From: Pseudomonas laurylsulfatiphila
GTDB taxonomy: Bacteria > Pseudomonadota > Gammaproteobacteria > Pseudomonadales > Pseudomonadaceae
Reading direction: 5' to 3'
DNA: 64,000 nt
Assembly: GCF_002934665.1 (NCBI RefSeq)
Contig: NZ_NIRS01000002.1
Span: 372,001-436,000, forward strand
Shown: piece after piece, positions 39,243-48,917 of the stretch
Position numbering within the stretch: position 1 is the first letter of the stretch
Layout: every line of letters starts with the position of its first letter
Position numbers and translations under genes: made by a program
The notes under the pieces: model-generated
Seen by the model: the letters and a program-made list of their open reading frames with translations, nothing else
What the model was told of the DNA's origin: nothing
Database searches by the model: none

Positions 39243-39460
39243 GGAACACCTCCGTTTGTTAATCGGTAGCAAACGCCGACTGATTGCGTTCACCAACTAT
39301 CAGAATGGCCTCGGTTGGCCCGTTCTGTCGACCACCTGTCAGACCAGCGGTGCCCGTTCGTCGTCCTGTCGCAAATGCGATAAAACCTTTGCCTGCGCCG
39401 CTGCCTCCACTGGTTAACGATCACTTGATCACCTTAGAAAACCTGTGCGGAGAATCACCA

Positions 39461-39982
39461 ATGGACGGACTCAACGTGCGTCACCTGGCCCTGGTTATCG
39501 CAATGAGCAGCTGCATGGGCAGTGCCCTGGCTGCCACCTCCAATGACTTTGTCGACAAAGCGGCCGCCGGCGGCATCGCCGAAGTCGAGACCAGCCGGCT
39601 GGCCCTGGAAAAAAGTGCATCGGCCGACATCAAGAAATTCGCCAAGATGATGATTACCGATCATTCCAAGGCCAACCATGAACTGGCCGCCCTGGCGAAA
39701 AAATTCGACATCGAAGTGCCGGACAGCACGACGCTGACCAAACAAGCCAAGGAAAAAATCCTCGACATGCGCGACGAATCCTTCGACGCGGCCTACGCCG
39801 ACAACCAGGTCAAGGCCCATGAAGAAACCATCGACCTGTTCAAGAAGGAAGCCAATACGGTGACGGACGACCGGGTCAAAGGTGCCACCGCGCTCAAGGG
39901 CTTTGCGCAAAAAATGCTGCCGGCGCTGGAAAAACACCTGCAAATGGCGAAAAAACTCCAGGCCGCCCATCCGAGCAAGTAG
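39461..39982 (+). CDS. DUF4142 periplasmic protein
   Basis: The 173-residue protein has a signal peptide ending near ALAATSND, then a ferritin-like helical DUF4142 domain (KFAKMMITDHSKANHELAALAKKF). DUF4142 proteins are common in stress regulons of pseudomonads; the function is unknown. A GGAG lies nine bases before ATG 39461. Expressed alone, divergent from the DUF465 gene. Confidence 0.9.
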   Translation: MDGLNVRHLALVIAMSSCMGSALAATSNDFVDKAAAGGIAEVETSRLALEKSASADIKKFAKMMITDHSKANHELAALAKKFDIEVPDSTTLTKQAKEKILDMRDESFDAAYADNQVKAHEETIDLFKKEANTVTDDRVKGATALKGFAQKMLPALEKHLQMAKKLQAAHPSK

Positions 39983-40567
39983 CTGCGTGATCCATGCATC
40001 CTTGTGGGACGGCGCTTGCTCCGGGAGTCGATCCGACGAACGCGTCAGGTCAGCAAACATCTCTATTGGATGTACCGGCCTCTTCGCGAGCAAGCCCGCT
40101 CCCACAGGTGCCGAGTACAGCCCCAAGAAATTGATCGGCTGTCAGACCGCCATCGCTGGCAAGCCAGCTCCCAGAACAGCAGAGTTGCGAACACCCGCTT
40201 CTCACCACTCAACAGGCCGAGCGTTAGCTCGCCTGCCGCTCTTGATCTTGATCCACCCGCCCCCTCGGCAGGCTGAGCGGAGGTGTTCATCCGGGGATGG
40301 GCGCGCAGCGCCGTTCGACGTAGTCGAACTCATTGCATGTAGGTCGAAGCGAAGCCGACCGGAGGGCAATGCCCCCGGATGAATGCCGGAGCGAAGGAAC
40401 CCCGAGCCTAGGCGAGGGGCCGCACGTAAGGGGCGAGCGTTTTTTGCTTACTTTTTTAGGCGCTTGTAAAAAAGTGAGTCGCCGTAAGGGCGAAACCATA
40501 AGCCGCCGTTACCGAAGAAACGGATATGTACACAGTCAACACAGGCTCGCCCCCACAAGAAATTCTG
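39983..40567. other. Gene-free stretch with REP half-sites and a long structured repeat
   Basis: Three REP-like half-sites lie at about 40003-40170. From 40190 a structured segment follows: arms TTCATCCGGGG (40286-40296) and CCCCGGATGAA (40373-40383) enclose a smaller GGTCG/CGACC hairpin, then a T-rich stretch with ACTTTTTTA facing GTAAAAAAGT. I find no convincing ORF. From memory, similar segments recur between genes in fluorescent Pseudomonas. It could be a repeat family or an untranslated RNA. Confidence 0.6.
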
Positions 40568-42679
40568 TCAGCCACCAAGAACCGTCCGCACCATCTGCGT
40601 CAACGCTTCAGGACTATAGGGTTTGCTGAGCAAATGGGTATCCGGACTCAGCTGGTGATTGCGCGAGATGATGTCGCGGGTATGCCCCGAAGTGAACAGC
40701 ACCGCCACCGGCGGCTCCTGCACCTTCGCCCAGGCCGCCAGGTCCGAACTCTTGATCAGACCAGGCATTACCACGTCGGTGAATATCAGGTCCACCGTCA
40801 CCCCATCCAGCAACATTTGCATGGCGACGTCTGCGTTGGCGGCCGTGAGGACTTGATAACCCTCCTCGCCCAACAACTCCACCGCCGACACTCTCACGGC
40901 CTCATTGTCCTCGACCACCAGGATGCGTTCGTGCCCGCCCCGTGGCGGCATATCGGGGCCCGGCGTCTCACTGGGTACCGCGCGCAAGGTGCGCGGAAAG
41001 TACAACTGCACCCGGGTCCCCCGCCCCACGTCACTGGCGATTTCGATATGACCGCCACTCTGCTTGACGAAGCCAAACACCATGCTCAAGCCCAAGCCGG
41101 TGCCCTGCCCGTCGGCCTTGGTGGTGAAGAATGGCTCGAACGCCTGGGCCAGCACCTGTGGCGGCATGCCGACGCCGGTATCCGTCACGGACACCCGCAC
41201 ATAGTCCCCCGGGGCAATGCCCCTACCGACGCAAAACTTGCGATCGAGGACGAGGTTTTCCGCACACAGGTCAATCCTGCCCTCGCCTTGAAGGGCGTCA
41301 CGGGCATTGATCGCCAGATTGAGAATGGCGTTTTCCAGTTGGTTGCGATCAACAAACACATTCCAGGAATCCTCAGGTGCCGTCATGTGCACCTGAAGGG
41401 TTTCACCCAGGGCACGCAGCAACAACTCCGCCAGGCCATCGAAAATCTGCCGCAATGTGAAGACCGCGGGCGACAACGGTTGGCGGCGGGCGAACGCCAG
41501 CAATTGCGAGGACAGCTTGGCACCGCGCTCGACGGCGGCAATCGACGCCGAGACCCGGCGCTGCACATTGGCGTTACCCCGCTCATGGCGCGCCAGCAAG
41601 TGCAGGTTGCCGGCGATCACTTGCAACAGGTTGTTGAAGTCATGGGCCACACCGCCCGTGAGGCCGCCGATGGCTTCCAGCTTCTGTGACTGGCGCAATT
41701 GATCTTCCGCCGCCAGCCGCGCCTCGACCTCATCGGCCACCCGCTGCTCCAGGTTGCGGGTGAACTTGAGCAAGGACTCTTCGGCGGTCTTGCGTTCGTG
41801 GATGTCGATCAGCACGCCGGGGAAACGAAACGCCTCGCCCTGTTCATTGAACTCGCAACAGCCACTGGCGAGTATCCAGAGGTAACTGCCGTCGGGGCGC
41901 CGGATCCGGTATTCGACGTTGTAGGGCTCGCCCGTCTCCACCGACAATCTGACGCGTTCCCGGACCCAGCTGCGGTCATCTGGATGGATGCGGCTTTCTG
42001 CGGTTTCCTGTGACAGGTTTTCCAGGTCTTGCCCGTGGGGATAGGAAAACGTGCGGGCAAAACGCTCATCGCCCGACAGCACGTTGGCCTTGATGTCCCA
42101 GACAAAGGAGCCGAGCAATGCACCGGCGTTCAGCGCCAGGCGCACCCGTTCGTTGTCGGCGCGGTAGGCGTCTTCAGCCGCCTGTCGCCGATGTTCGGAG
42201 ATCACCCGATCCGTGGTTTCCACCACCATGGCCATGACCCCGGCCGGGCGTCCGTCATCGTCGGCTACCGGGCTGTAGTAGAGGTCCATCCAGACATCTT
42301 CCGGAACCCCGTCACGCAGCAGCACCAGTTCCTTGTTGCGAAAGGACAAGGTGCCGCCCGCCAGACAGGTGTCGACCACGTGGCGATTGAATTCGGCGAC
42401 CTCGGGCCAACCCAGTTCCACGGCGGAGCCGAGCAGGTACGGATGACGCCCACCGGCAAACTTGGAATAAGCGTCGTTATAGATCATGTACCCGGACTGG
42501 CCCCAGAGCATCACCATCGGCAGCGGCGAAGCGAGCATCAACTGCACCGCGCTGGTCAGGCTCCTGGACCATGAGTCGAGCGGGCCAAGTTCGGTCTGGC
42601 TCCAGTCGAACGCACGAATGCGCCCGGCCATTTCGCCGTTCCACCCGGCACACCCGTGGCTATCCGCTAGAAACTGCAT
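40568..42679 (-). CDS. Hybrid sensor histidine kinase (PAS-PAS-HisKA-HATPase-receiver)
   Basis: The 703-residue protein has no membrane helix, so it senses inside the cell. PAS domains cover about 45-160 and 175-295. The phospho-acceptor is His346 in GGVAHDFNN, and the ATPase domain has the DTGVGMPP and GTGLGLS boxes. A C-terminal receiver domain carries the phospho-acceptor Asp635 in FTDVVMPG and the conserved Lys in LLSKPYS. The first PAS region (LASPLPMVMLWG) resembles that of many Pseudomonas orphan hybrid kinases. No output regulator is adjacent. Confidence 0.93.
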   Translation of the reverse strand: MQFLADSHGCAGWNGEMAGRIRAFDWSQTELGPLDSWSRSLTSAVQLMLASPLPMVMLWGQSGYMIYNDAYSKFAGGRHPYLLGSAVELGWPEVAEFNRHVVDTCLAGGTLSFRNKELVLLRDGVPEDVWMDLYYSPVADDDGRPAGVMAMVVETTDRVISEHRRQAAEDAYRADNERVRLALNAGALLGSFVWDIKANVLSGDERFARTFSYPHGQDLENLSQETAESRIHPDDRSWVRERVRLSVETGEPYNVEYRIRRPDGSYLWILASGCCEFNEQGEAFRFPGVLIDIHERKTAEESLLKFTRNLEQRVADEVEARLAAEDQLRQSQKLEAIGGLTGGVAHDFNNLLQVIAGNLHLLARHERGNANVQRRVSASIAAVERGAKLSSQLLAFARRQPLSPAVFTLRQIFDGLAELLLRALGETLQVHMTAPEDSWNVFVDRNQLENAILNLAINARDALQGEGRIDLCAENLVLDRKFCVGRGIAPGDYVRVSVTDTGVGMPPQVLAQAFEPFFTTKADGQGTGLGLSMVFGFVKQSGGHIEIASDVGRGTRVQLYFPRTLRAVPSETPGPDMPPRGGHERILVVEDNEAVRVSAVELLGEEGYQVLTAANADVAMQMLLDGVTVDLIFTDVVMPGLIKSSDLAAWAKVQEPPVAVLFTSGHTRDIISRNHQLSPDTHLLSKPYSPEALTQMVRTVLGG

Positions 42680-42779
42680 CGGCTGGCTCTATCCCGGTAA
42701 ATGGCACCCGTTTGTTTCGAGCACTCTGGGCGCGATTCGTTTCATAGAGGTATAGCTGATGCGATGAAATAGCTACCCC

Positions 42780-42864
42780 TGTAGGAGCTGCCGCAGGCTG
42801 CGATCTTCTGACTTTGATTTTTAACAACAAGATCAAAAGATCGCAGCCTTCGGCAGCTCCTACA
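42780..42864. repeat. REP hairpin overlapping the GntR stop codon
   Basis: GTAGGAGCTGCCGCAGG arms; the last bases of the right arm (CTACA) supply the TAG stop of the GntR gene at 42860-42862. Confidence 0.9.
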
Positions 42865-43549
42865 CCTCAATCAGATGCTTGAGCGGGTTGTAACTGCTTT
42901 TCAGGGTCGCCGCGACATCGAGAATGGCCTTCTCGATGCCATTCAAATGCATGCAGGTCAGCTCGATGGCCGCGCTCTGGTTGCCCGCTTCGATGTACTC
43001 GATCAACCGCAGGTGTTCATCGTCGCGGCAGGCTTCGTGGCTGTCGTCATCGAGCGCGGCGGCATACAGCGAGGCCCGGGAAATCAGCTTCTGGAACCAG
43101 TCGAGCAATACCGGGTTGTTCAGGCTGCGGGCCAGTTTGATGTGGAACTCGCCGAGCAGGTGAATCAGCCGTTCGTGATCACCGCTTTGATGCGCTTCAT
43201 CTTCCAGCAGCAGGTGATCGCGCAGATCCTGGGTCACCGCCGTATCACGGCGACGGCACAGTTCACTGACGATACCGATCTCGACCAGACGCCGGGTTTC
43301 GAACAGCGAGCGGATCTCCTCGTCACTGGGCAATGACACCGATGCCCCCTTATTGGGCTCGGTGGTGACCAACCCATCGGCCTCCAATTGCTTGAGCGCG
43401 GCCCGCACAGACGTACGGCTGACGTTGAACAGCTCGGCCAGCGAGGCTTCGCCCAGCTTCATCCCCGGACGCAACGAACGCTTGCTGATCGCCTCGTAAA
43501 CCCCTTGGTAGACGCGGTCCACCGTGGTTTCCAGTTTCTTTTCCGTCAT
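42860..43549 (-). CDS. GntR-family regulator, FCD (FadR-type) subfamily
   Basis: The 229-residue protein has a GntR winged helix (about 10-75, LRPGMKLGEASLAELFNVSRTSVRAALKQLEADGLV) and an all-helical FCD ligand domain. It is divergent from the polyamine-type ABC operon at 43690 and almost certainly controls it; an FCD-like operator lies in between. The ligand is probably the transported compound. The TAG stop lies in the REP hairpin arm. Confidence 0.93.
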   Translation of the reverse strand: MTEKKLETTVDRVYQGVYEAISKRSLRPGMKLGEASLAELFNVSRTSVRAALKQLEADGLVTTEPNKGASVSLPSDEEIRSLFETRRLVEIGIVSELCRRRDTAVTQDLRDHLLLEDEAHQSGDHERLIHLLGEFHIKLARSLNNPVLLDWFQKLISRASLYAAALDDDSHEACRDDEHLRLIEYIEAGNQSAAIELTCMHLNGIEKAILDVAATLKSSYNPLKHLIEV

Positions 43550-43658
43550 TCATCAACTCCTTGCGCCCTGTGCAAACAACCCTGGCGAATGATCAGCCTT
43601 TGAAAAAGGGGCTTGCACGAGCAGATTAATCCGGGTATTTCTAAATTGCATCCAGATT

Positions 43659-43668
43659 TTGCATACAA
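43659..43668. promoter_or_regulatory. Candidate GntR/FCD operator
   Basis: TTGCATACAA is one base from the palindrome TTGTATACAA seen for several FCD regulators, and a second half (TTGCATCCA) lies 13 nt upstream. It sits about 20 nt before the ABC operon start, well placed for repression. Confidence 0.45.
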
Positions 43669-43689
43669 TAATTAGAGGAATGCACCATT

Positions 43690-44775
43690 ATGGGTCATCC
43701 AGTTGCAATTGAAGTGCGAAACGTCTCAAAGCGATATTCCGACGACCCCGGGCTGGCGCCAGCCCTCGACAATGTTTCTGTCGACATCGCCGACAACGAA
43801 TTCTTCACCCTGCTCGGCCCCTCCGGCTGTGGCAAGACCACCCTGCTGCGCACCATTGCCGGCTTTGAGCACGTCAGCGACGGTGAGATCCGCCTCGCGG
43901 GCGAGCCGGTCAACGATTTGCCGCCGTTCAAGCGTCGGGTCAACACGGTGTTCCAGAGTTACGCGCTGTTTCCGCACATGAGTGTTGCGCAGAATATCGC
44001 CTTCGGCCTCGAGATGCAGGGCCTTGATCGCAAACTGATCCCGCAGCGGGTCGAGGAAATGCTCGCGCTGGTGCAAATGCAGCACCTGGCCAAACGCAAA
44101 CCGGCCGAACTGTCCGGCGGTCAACAGCAACGGGTGGCTCTGGCCCGGGCCCTGGCGCCGAAACCGAAAGTGCTGTTGCTCGATGAGCCGCTGTCGGCGC
44201 TGGACCTCAAGCTGCGCAAGGAAATGCAGGTCGAACTCAAGCGCGTGCAAAAAGAAGCCGGGATCACCTTCATTTTCGTCACCCACGATCAGGAAGAAGC
44301 GCTGACCCTGTCCGATCGCATTGCCGTGATGTCCGCCGGCAAGATCCTGCAAATCGGCACGCCCAACGAGATCTACGAGCGTCCGCAGCACCAGTTCGTC
44401 GCGCAATTCATCGGCGACATCAACTTCCTCCCCGGGCATCTCAAGCGTGGCCAGCAGAACGAAAAGCTCTTCGTGCCCAACGGCATGCCCGTGGAAATCC
44501 CCTGCCCGGCCCAGGGCTTTGACGGCAGCAAGGTACAACTGGCGTTCCGCCCCGAGCGTTCGCAACTGGTCGAACCGTCGCAACCCCATCACCTGCGCGG
44601 CGTGATCGAGGCCGTGCTGTACGTCGGCACGGCCACGCTCTATCAGTGCCGATTGAACAACGACATCAAGGTCATGCTGCGCGAGAACAACGAAGGCCTG
44701 AGCCACGGGCGGGTGGTGGGCGATCGCGTCGCGGTCAACCTGCCGCCTCACGCCTGCCTGTTGATGGAGGCCTGA
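43690..44775 (+). CDS. Spermidine/putrescine-type ABC transporter ATPase (PotA-like)
   Basis: The 361-residue ATPase has Walker A GPSGCGKTT (43-51), LSGGQ (141-145) and Walker B VLLLDEP, followed by a C-terminal TOBE regulatory domain (from about residue 280). It is the first gene of a rightward operon of four transport genes with 1 nt to overlapping spacing. Linked deaminase-like genes suggest that the cargo is a nitrogenous compound and not necessarily a polyamine. Confidence 0.95.
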   Translation: MGHPVAIEVRNVSKRYSDDPGLAPALDNVSVDIADNEFFTLLGPSGCGKTTLLRTIAGFEHVSDGEIRLAGEPVNDLPPFKRRVNTVFQSYALFPHMSVAQNIAFGLEMQGLDRKLIPQRVEEMLALVQMQHLAKRKPAELSGGQQQRVALARALAPKPKVLLLDEPLSALDLKLRKEMQVELKRVQKEAGITFIFVTHDQEEALTLSDRIAVMSAGKILQIGTPNEIYERPQHQFVAQFIGDINFLPGHLKRGQQNEKLFVPNGMPVEIPCPAQGFDGSKVQLAFRPERSQLVEPSQPHHLRGVIEAVLYVGTATLYQCRLNNDIKVMLRENNEGLSHGRVVGDRVAVNLPPHACLLMEA

Positions 44776-44776
44776 G

Positions 44777-45694
44777 ATGAGCGTCAGCAGCACTTCCCCG
44801 GCCCTCAACCGCGCGCTGTTGCTCAGCCCGGTCGTCCTGACCCTGCTGGCCCTGATCGCCATTCCGCTGGGCATCATGGGCTACATCAGCCTGTTGCCGC
44901 GCAACGTCTATGGCGGCGTCGATTGGCAGGCCAACTGGCAATTGCAAAGTTATGTGCAGCTGTTCTTTCAGGAAGGTTTCGACGGCGAACTGGAACTGAA
45001 CTGGGTCTACGCCCAAGCGTTGTTGCGCTCGGTGTTCCAGGCCGGCGGTACCACGGTCCTGTGCTTCCTGTTCGGCTTTCCGGTGGCGTTGTGGATGTCG
45101 AGCCTGACGCCGCGCCGACGCAACCTGATGGTGTTGCTGATCACCATCCCGTTCTGGACCAACCTGCTGATCCGCAACTATGCCTGGCTGATCATCCTGC
45201 GCGAACACGGCTGGGTCGCCCAGAGCCTCAACGCGCTGTTCCCCCAGGCCGGCGGCATCACCCTGCTCTACAACGATTTCGCGGTCAGCGTCGGCCTGGT
45301 CTACAGCTTCCTGCCGTTCATGATCCTGCCGATCTACTCGACCCTGGAAAAACTCGACTGGCGCCTGGTGGAAGCGGCCTACGACCTGGGCGCCAATCGC
45401 TGGCACGCCTTGCGGCGGATCATCCTGCCGCTGTCGATGCCGGGGGTGATTGCCGGTGCCTTGCTGGTATTCGTGCCGAGCCTGGGTGCCTTCATTACCC
45501 CGGCGATCCTCGGTGGCGGCAAGACGCTGATGATCGGCAACCTGATCCAGCAGCAGTTCGGCACCGCGCGCAACTGGCCGCTGGGCAGTTCGCTGTCGTT
45601 CCTGCTGCTGGGGATCATGTTGCTGTCCCTGGTGCTCTACGCCCTCTATAGCCGCAATGCCGCCAAGACCCAACGCCCAGGAGCCCAAGCATGA
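44777..45694 (+). CDS. ABC transporter permease (PotB-like)
   Basis: The 305-residue membrane protein of the spermidine/putrescine permease family has about six helices and the EAA loop EAAYDLGANRWHALRRIILPL. It starts 1 nt after the ATPase stop and overlaps the next permease by 4 nt. Confidence 0.94.
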   Translation: MSVSSTSPALNRALLLSPVVLTLLALIAIPLGIMGYISLLPRNVYGGVDWQANWQLQSYVQLFFQEGFDGELELNWVYAQALLRSVFQAGGTTVLCFLFGFPVALWMSSLTPRRRNLMVLLITIPFWTNLLIRNYAWLIILREHGWVAQSLNALFPQAGGITLLYNDFAVSVGLVYSFLPFMILPIYSTLEKLDWRLVEAAYDLGANRWHALRRIILPLSMPGVIAGALLVFVPSLGAFITPAILGGGKTLMIGNLIQQQFGTARNWPLGSSLSFLLLGIMLLSLVLYALYSRNAAKTQRPGAQA

Positions 45695-46479
45695 TTGCCC
45701 TGCACCTGAAGAAACTGCCGCTGACCCGTGAAGTCAGCCTGTTGATGCTGGCCTATCTGTACCTGCCGATCTTCGTGCTGATCGCCTACAGCTTCAACGC
45801 CAACCGTTCGGCGACGGTGTGGACCGAGTTTTCGTTCGCCTGGTACGGACGCATCCTGGCGAACCCGTCGATCCAGACCGCGGCATTGAACTCGATCATC
45901 GTTGCCAGCATCGCCACGGTCTGCGCCACGGCGATTGCCCTGCTCGCGGCGCTGGCGACTTACCGGCCGTTCTACGGACAGAAAATGGTCGAAGGCGGGA
46001 TCAACCTGCCGCTGATCCTGCCGGAGATCGTCACGGCCGTCGCCACCCTGCTGCTGTTCATGGCGCTGGGGATCAAGCTCGGTCTGCTGACGGTGATCGT
46101 TGCCCACATCGGCTTTTGCATCCCCTTTGCCTACCTGCCGATCCGTGCGCGGCTCAATGACCTGGACAAGAGCCTGCTGGAAGCGGCGAACGACCTGTAC
46201 GCCAACCCCTGGCAGGTGTTTCGCCGGGTGACCTTGCCGCTGTTGTGGCCGGCGGTGCTGTCCGGTTCGGTGCTGGCGTTCGTGGTCAGCCTCGACGATT
46301 TCATCATGACCTTCTTCGTCGCAGGCCCCGGTTCGACCACCTTGCCGGTGTACATCTTCTCGGCGATCAAGGCCGGCGTGACGCCGGAGATCAATGCGAT
46401 TTCGACCCTGATGCTGGTGATTTCCATCGTGCTGGTGGTGCTGGCCTTCTGGCTGGGACAGCGCGGCAAACAACAATGA
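45691..46479 (+). CDS. ABC transporter permease (PotC-like)
   Basis: The 262-residue permease carries the EAA loop EAANDLYANPWQVFRRVTLPL and about six membrane helices. Together with the PotB-like subunit it forms the channel. The stop TGA lies 18 nt before the binding-protein start. Confidence 0.94.
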   Translation: MIALHLKKLPLTREVSLLMLAYLYLPIFVLIAYSFNANRSATVWTEFSFAWYGRILANPSIQTAALNSIIVASIATVCATAIALLAALATYRPFYGQKMVEGGINLPLILPEIVTAVATLLLFMALGIKLGLLTVIVAHIGFCIPFAYLPIRARLNDLDKSLLEAANDLYANPWQVFRRVTLPLLWPAVLSGSVLAFVVSLDDFIMTFFVAGPGSTTLPVYIFSAIKAGVTPEINAISTLMLVISIVLVVLAFWLGQRGKQQ

Positions 46480-46496
46480 GCCTGGAGGTTACTTTT

Positions 46497-47564
46497 ATGA
46501 GCAATAAAGTGAAAAGCATGCGTTTCGCCGTTGCCAGTCTGGCCTTGAGTTGCTTCACCGCGTTCGCTGCGTCCAGCGCCCAGGCCGCCGAGCCCAAGGA
46601 GCTGTTCTTCTACAACTGGACCGATTACTACCCGGTCGACCTGTTGGCCAAGTTCGAAAAGGAGACCGGCATCAAGGTCACCATGGATGGCTATGACAGC
46701 AATGAAACCCTGCTGGCCAAGTTGCAGGCCGGCGGCGCTGCCTATGACGTGATCGTGCCGTCGCAATCGATCATGCGCACCCTGATCAACCAGGACCTGC
46801 TGCTGGAAATCGACGCCTCGGCCCTACCCAACTTCCAGTACGTCAAACCGGCGTTCCGCGACCCGAGTTTCGACCCGGGCCGCAAGTTCTCGGCACCGTA
46901 CCTGTGGGGCACCACCGGTTTCTCCTATGACAGCGCCCGGGTGCCCGGCGGCAAGCTCGACGACTCGTGGAAAGAGTTCTTCGAGCCGCGCAAGGAACTG
47001 CAAGGCCAGCTCGCGGCCCTTGACACCTCCAGCAGCGTGATCAACGCCGCCAGCCACTACCTGAATGTCGACGAATGCAGCGAAAACCCGCAGGACGCCA
47101 AACGCATCCTCGAACTGCTGCAGAAGCAGAAACCCTTCCTGAAGATGTACAGCTCGGACAACACCGTCGACCGCATGGCCTCCGGCGAAGTGATCATGAT
47201 GCAGAACTGGAACGGCTCCACTGCCCGCGCCACCCTGCAGAAGAGCACCATCAAGTACGTCTATCCGAAGGAAGGCCTGGCCATGTTCCAGGACAACTTC
47301 GCCGTACCCAAGAGCGCGCCCCACCCCGGCAACGCGAAGATTTTCATCGACTGGATGATGAAACCGGAAAACGCCGCCGCCGTGTCCAATGCGATCGCCT
47401 ACGACAACGGCATCCAGAGCGACAAGCTGATCGACGCCAAATGGCGGGTGATGGATGCCATCAACATGCCCGACGAATTCGCCTCGCGCCTGCGTCCTGA
47501 AAAGGAATGCAGCAACAAGGCGCGGGAGCTGCAGGACAGGATCTGGGCGAAGCTCAAGGGCTGA
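46497..47564 (+). CDS. Periplasmic binding protein (PotD-like)
   Basis: The 355-residue protein has a signal peptide (AFAASSAQAAEP) and the PotD/PotF signature ELFFYNWTDYYPVDLLAKFEKETGIKV. It delivers the substrate to the PotBC-like channel. A GGAGG lies ten bases before ATG 46497. It is the last transport gene; a REP doublet separates it from the deaminase-like genes. Confidence 0.94.
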   Translation: MSNKVKSMRFAVASLALSCFTAFAASSAQAAEPKELFFYNWTDYYPVDLLAKFEKETGIKVTMDGYDSNETLLAKLQAGGAAYDVIVPSQSIMRTLINQDLLLEIDASALPNFQYVKPAFRDPSFDPGRKFSAPYLWGTTGFSYDSARVPGGKLDDSWKEFFEPRKELQGQLAALDTSSSVINAASHYLNVDECSENPQDAKRILELLQKQKPFLKMYSSDNTVDRMASGEVIMMQNWNGSTARATLQKSTIKYVYPKEGLAMFQDNFAVPKSAPHPGNAKIFIDWMMKPENAAAVSNAIAYDNGIQSDKLIDAKWRVMDAINMPDEFASRLRPEKECSNKARELQDRIWAKLKG

Positions 47565-47592
47565 TTGTTTGACTTGAAGCCGAGTCGCGGCC

Positions 47593-47683
47593 ATCGCTGG
47601 CAAGCCAGCTCCCACAGGGTTTGGTGGTGTTCACAAATTTTGTGCCCAACACAAATCACTGTAGGAGCTGGCTTGCCAGCGAT
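47593..47683. repeat. REP doublet, GCTGGCAAGCCAGCTCC type
   Basis: ATCGCTGGCAAGCCAGCTCC and its inverse face each other between the transporter and amidohydrolase genes. The arms match those of the 123-bp array at 32194. Confidence 0.9.
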
Positions 47684-47720
47684 GAGGCCCTCCCAAACAC
47701 CACAGAATTTGAGGTTTTAA

Positions 47721-48917
47721 ATGACCCAACCCCGCTGGCTGCGCAACGTGCGCCCCTACGGCACCCCCGCCGAAGACCTGCTGATCGAAAACGGCCGGTT
47801 CACTCAACGCCGTCCGGCTTCGAACGAGGCCCTCTGCGCCACCGACATCGACGGCCAGAACCAGTTGCTCACCCCCGCCCTGGTGGAAAGCCACGTACAC
47901 CTGGACAAAACCCTCTGGGGCCAGCCCTGGCGCCCTAACAGCGCCGGTCCGACCCTCAAGGACTACATCGCCAACGAACGGCGCATCCTGCGCGAAGTCA
48001 CCACACCGATTGCGCAACGGGCCGGGGCCCTGCTGGAAAACTGCATCGCCCGCGGCTCGCTGACCATGCGTTGCCACGTCGACATCGACCCGGAATTCGG
48101 CCTGCGGCATGTCGAGGCCATGCAGCAACTGCGCGAACAATACCGCGACCTGATCGACCTGCAACTGGTGGTGTTCCCGCAAACCGGGCTGATCAGTCGC
48201 CCCGGCACCGCCGAACTGATGCGCGAAGCCATGGCCCTGGGCGTGGAGAACGTCGGTGGCCTGGACCCGTGCGGCATCGACAACGACCCGATCGCCCAAC
48301 TGGATTTCGTCTTCAAGCTGGCCAGCGAATTCGACCGTGGCGTCGACATTCACCTGCACGACAAGGGCGAGCTGGGCCTGTGGCAGATCGCGCTCATTGC
48401 CGACTACACCGAGCGCTTCGGCCGCCAAGGCCGGGTGATGATCAGCCATGCCTACTGCCTCGGCATGCTGCCATGGAGCCAGGTCAAACCGGTGGCCGAG
48501 CGCCTGGCGACACTGGGTATTTCGCTGATGAGTTCGGCCCCGGCCGATTGCGCGGTGCCACCGTTCCTGGCCCTGCGCGAAACCGGCGTGAATCTGTGCC
48601 TGGGCTCGGACGGCATTCGTGATGCCTGGTCGCCCATGGGCAACGGCGACATGCTGGAGCGCGCGATGCTGCTGGCGTTCCGTTTCGATTTGAACAAGGA
48701 CGAAGAACTGGCTGCGGTGTTTGACGCGGCGACCGTCAACGGCGCCCAGGCGCTGGGTTGCGCAGCCAATCGCCTGAAGATTGGCCAGCCGGCGGACTTC
48801 CTGCTGATGCCTGTGCAAACGTTGGGTGAAGCGGTGGTTTCGCGACCGCCGCGTCAAGTCTATCGCGCGGGTCGTTTGATCGCTGCGGGCGGTCGTTTGC
48901 TGGAAAGCCGTCTGTGA
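47721..48917 (+). CDS. Amidohydrolase, cytosine deaminase-like
   Basis: The 398-residue TIM-barrel hydrolase has metal-binding His58 and His60 (VESHVHLDK), DIHLHDKGE, a His in ISHAYCLG and Asp in LGSDGIRD, the arrangement of cytosine deaminase. These enzymes deaminate or open nitrogen heterocycles. Its 3' end overlaps a second amidohydrolase by 4 nt. The two probably work in sequence on the compound imported by the adjacent ABC transporter; the exact substrate is unknown. Confidence 0.88.
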   Translation: MTQPRWLRNVRPYGTPAEDLLIENGRFTQRRPASNEALCATDIDGQNQLLTPALVESHVHLDKTLWGQPWRPNSAGPTLKDYIANERRILREVTTPIAQRAGALLENCIARGSLTMRCHVDIDPEFGLRHVEAMQQLREQYRDLIDLQLVVFPQTGLISRPGTAELMREAMALGVENVGGLDPCGIDNDPIAQLDFVFKLASEFDRGVDIHLHDKGELGLWQIALIADYTERFGRQGRVMISHAYCLGMLPWSQVKPVAERLATLGISLMSSAPADCAVPPFLALRETGVNLCLGSDGIRDAWSPMGNGDMLERAMLLAFRFDLNKDEELAAVFDAATVNGAQALGCAANRLKIGQPADFLLMPVQTLGEAVVSRPPRQVYRAGRLIAAGGRLLESRL

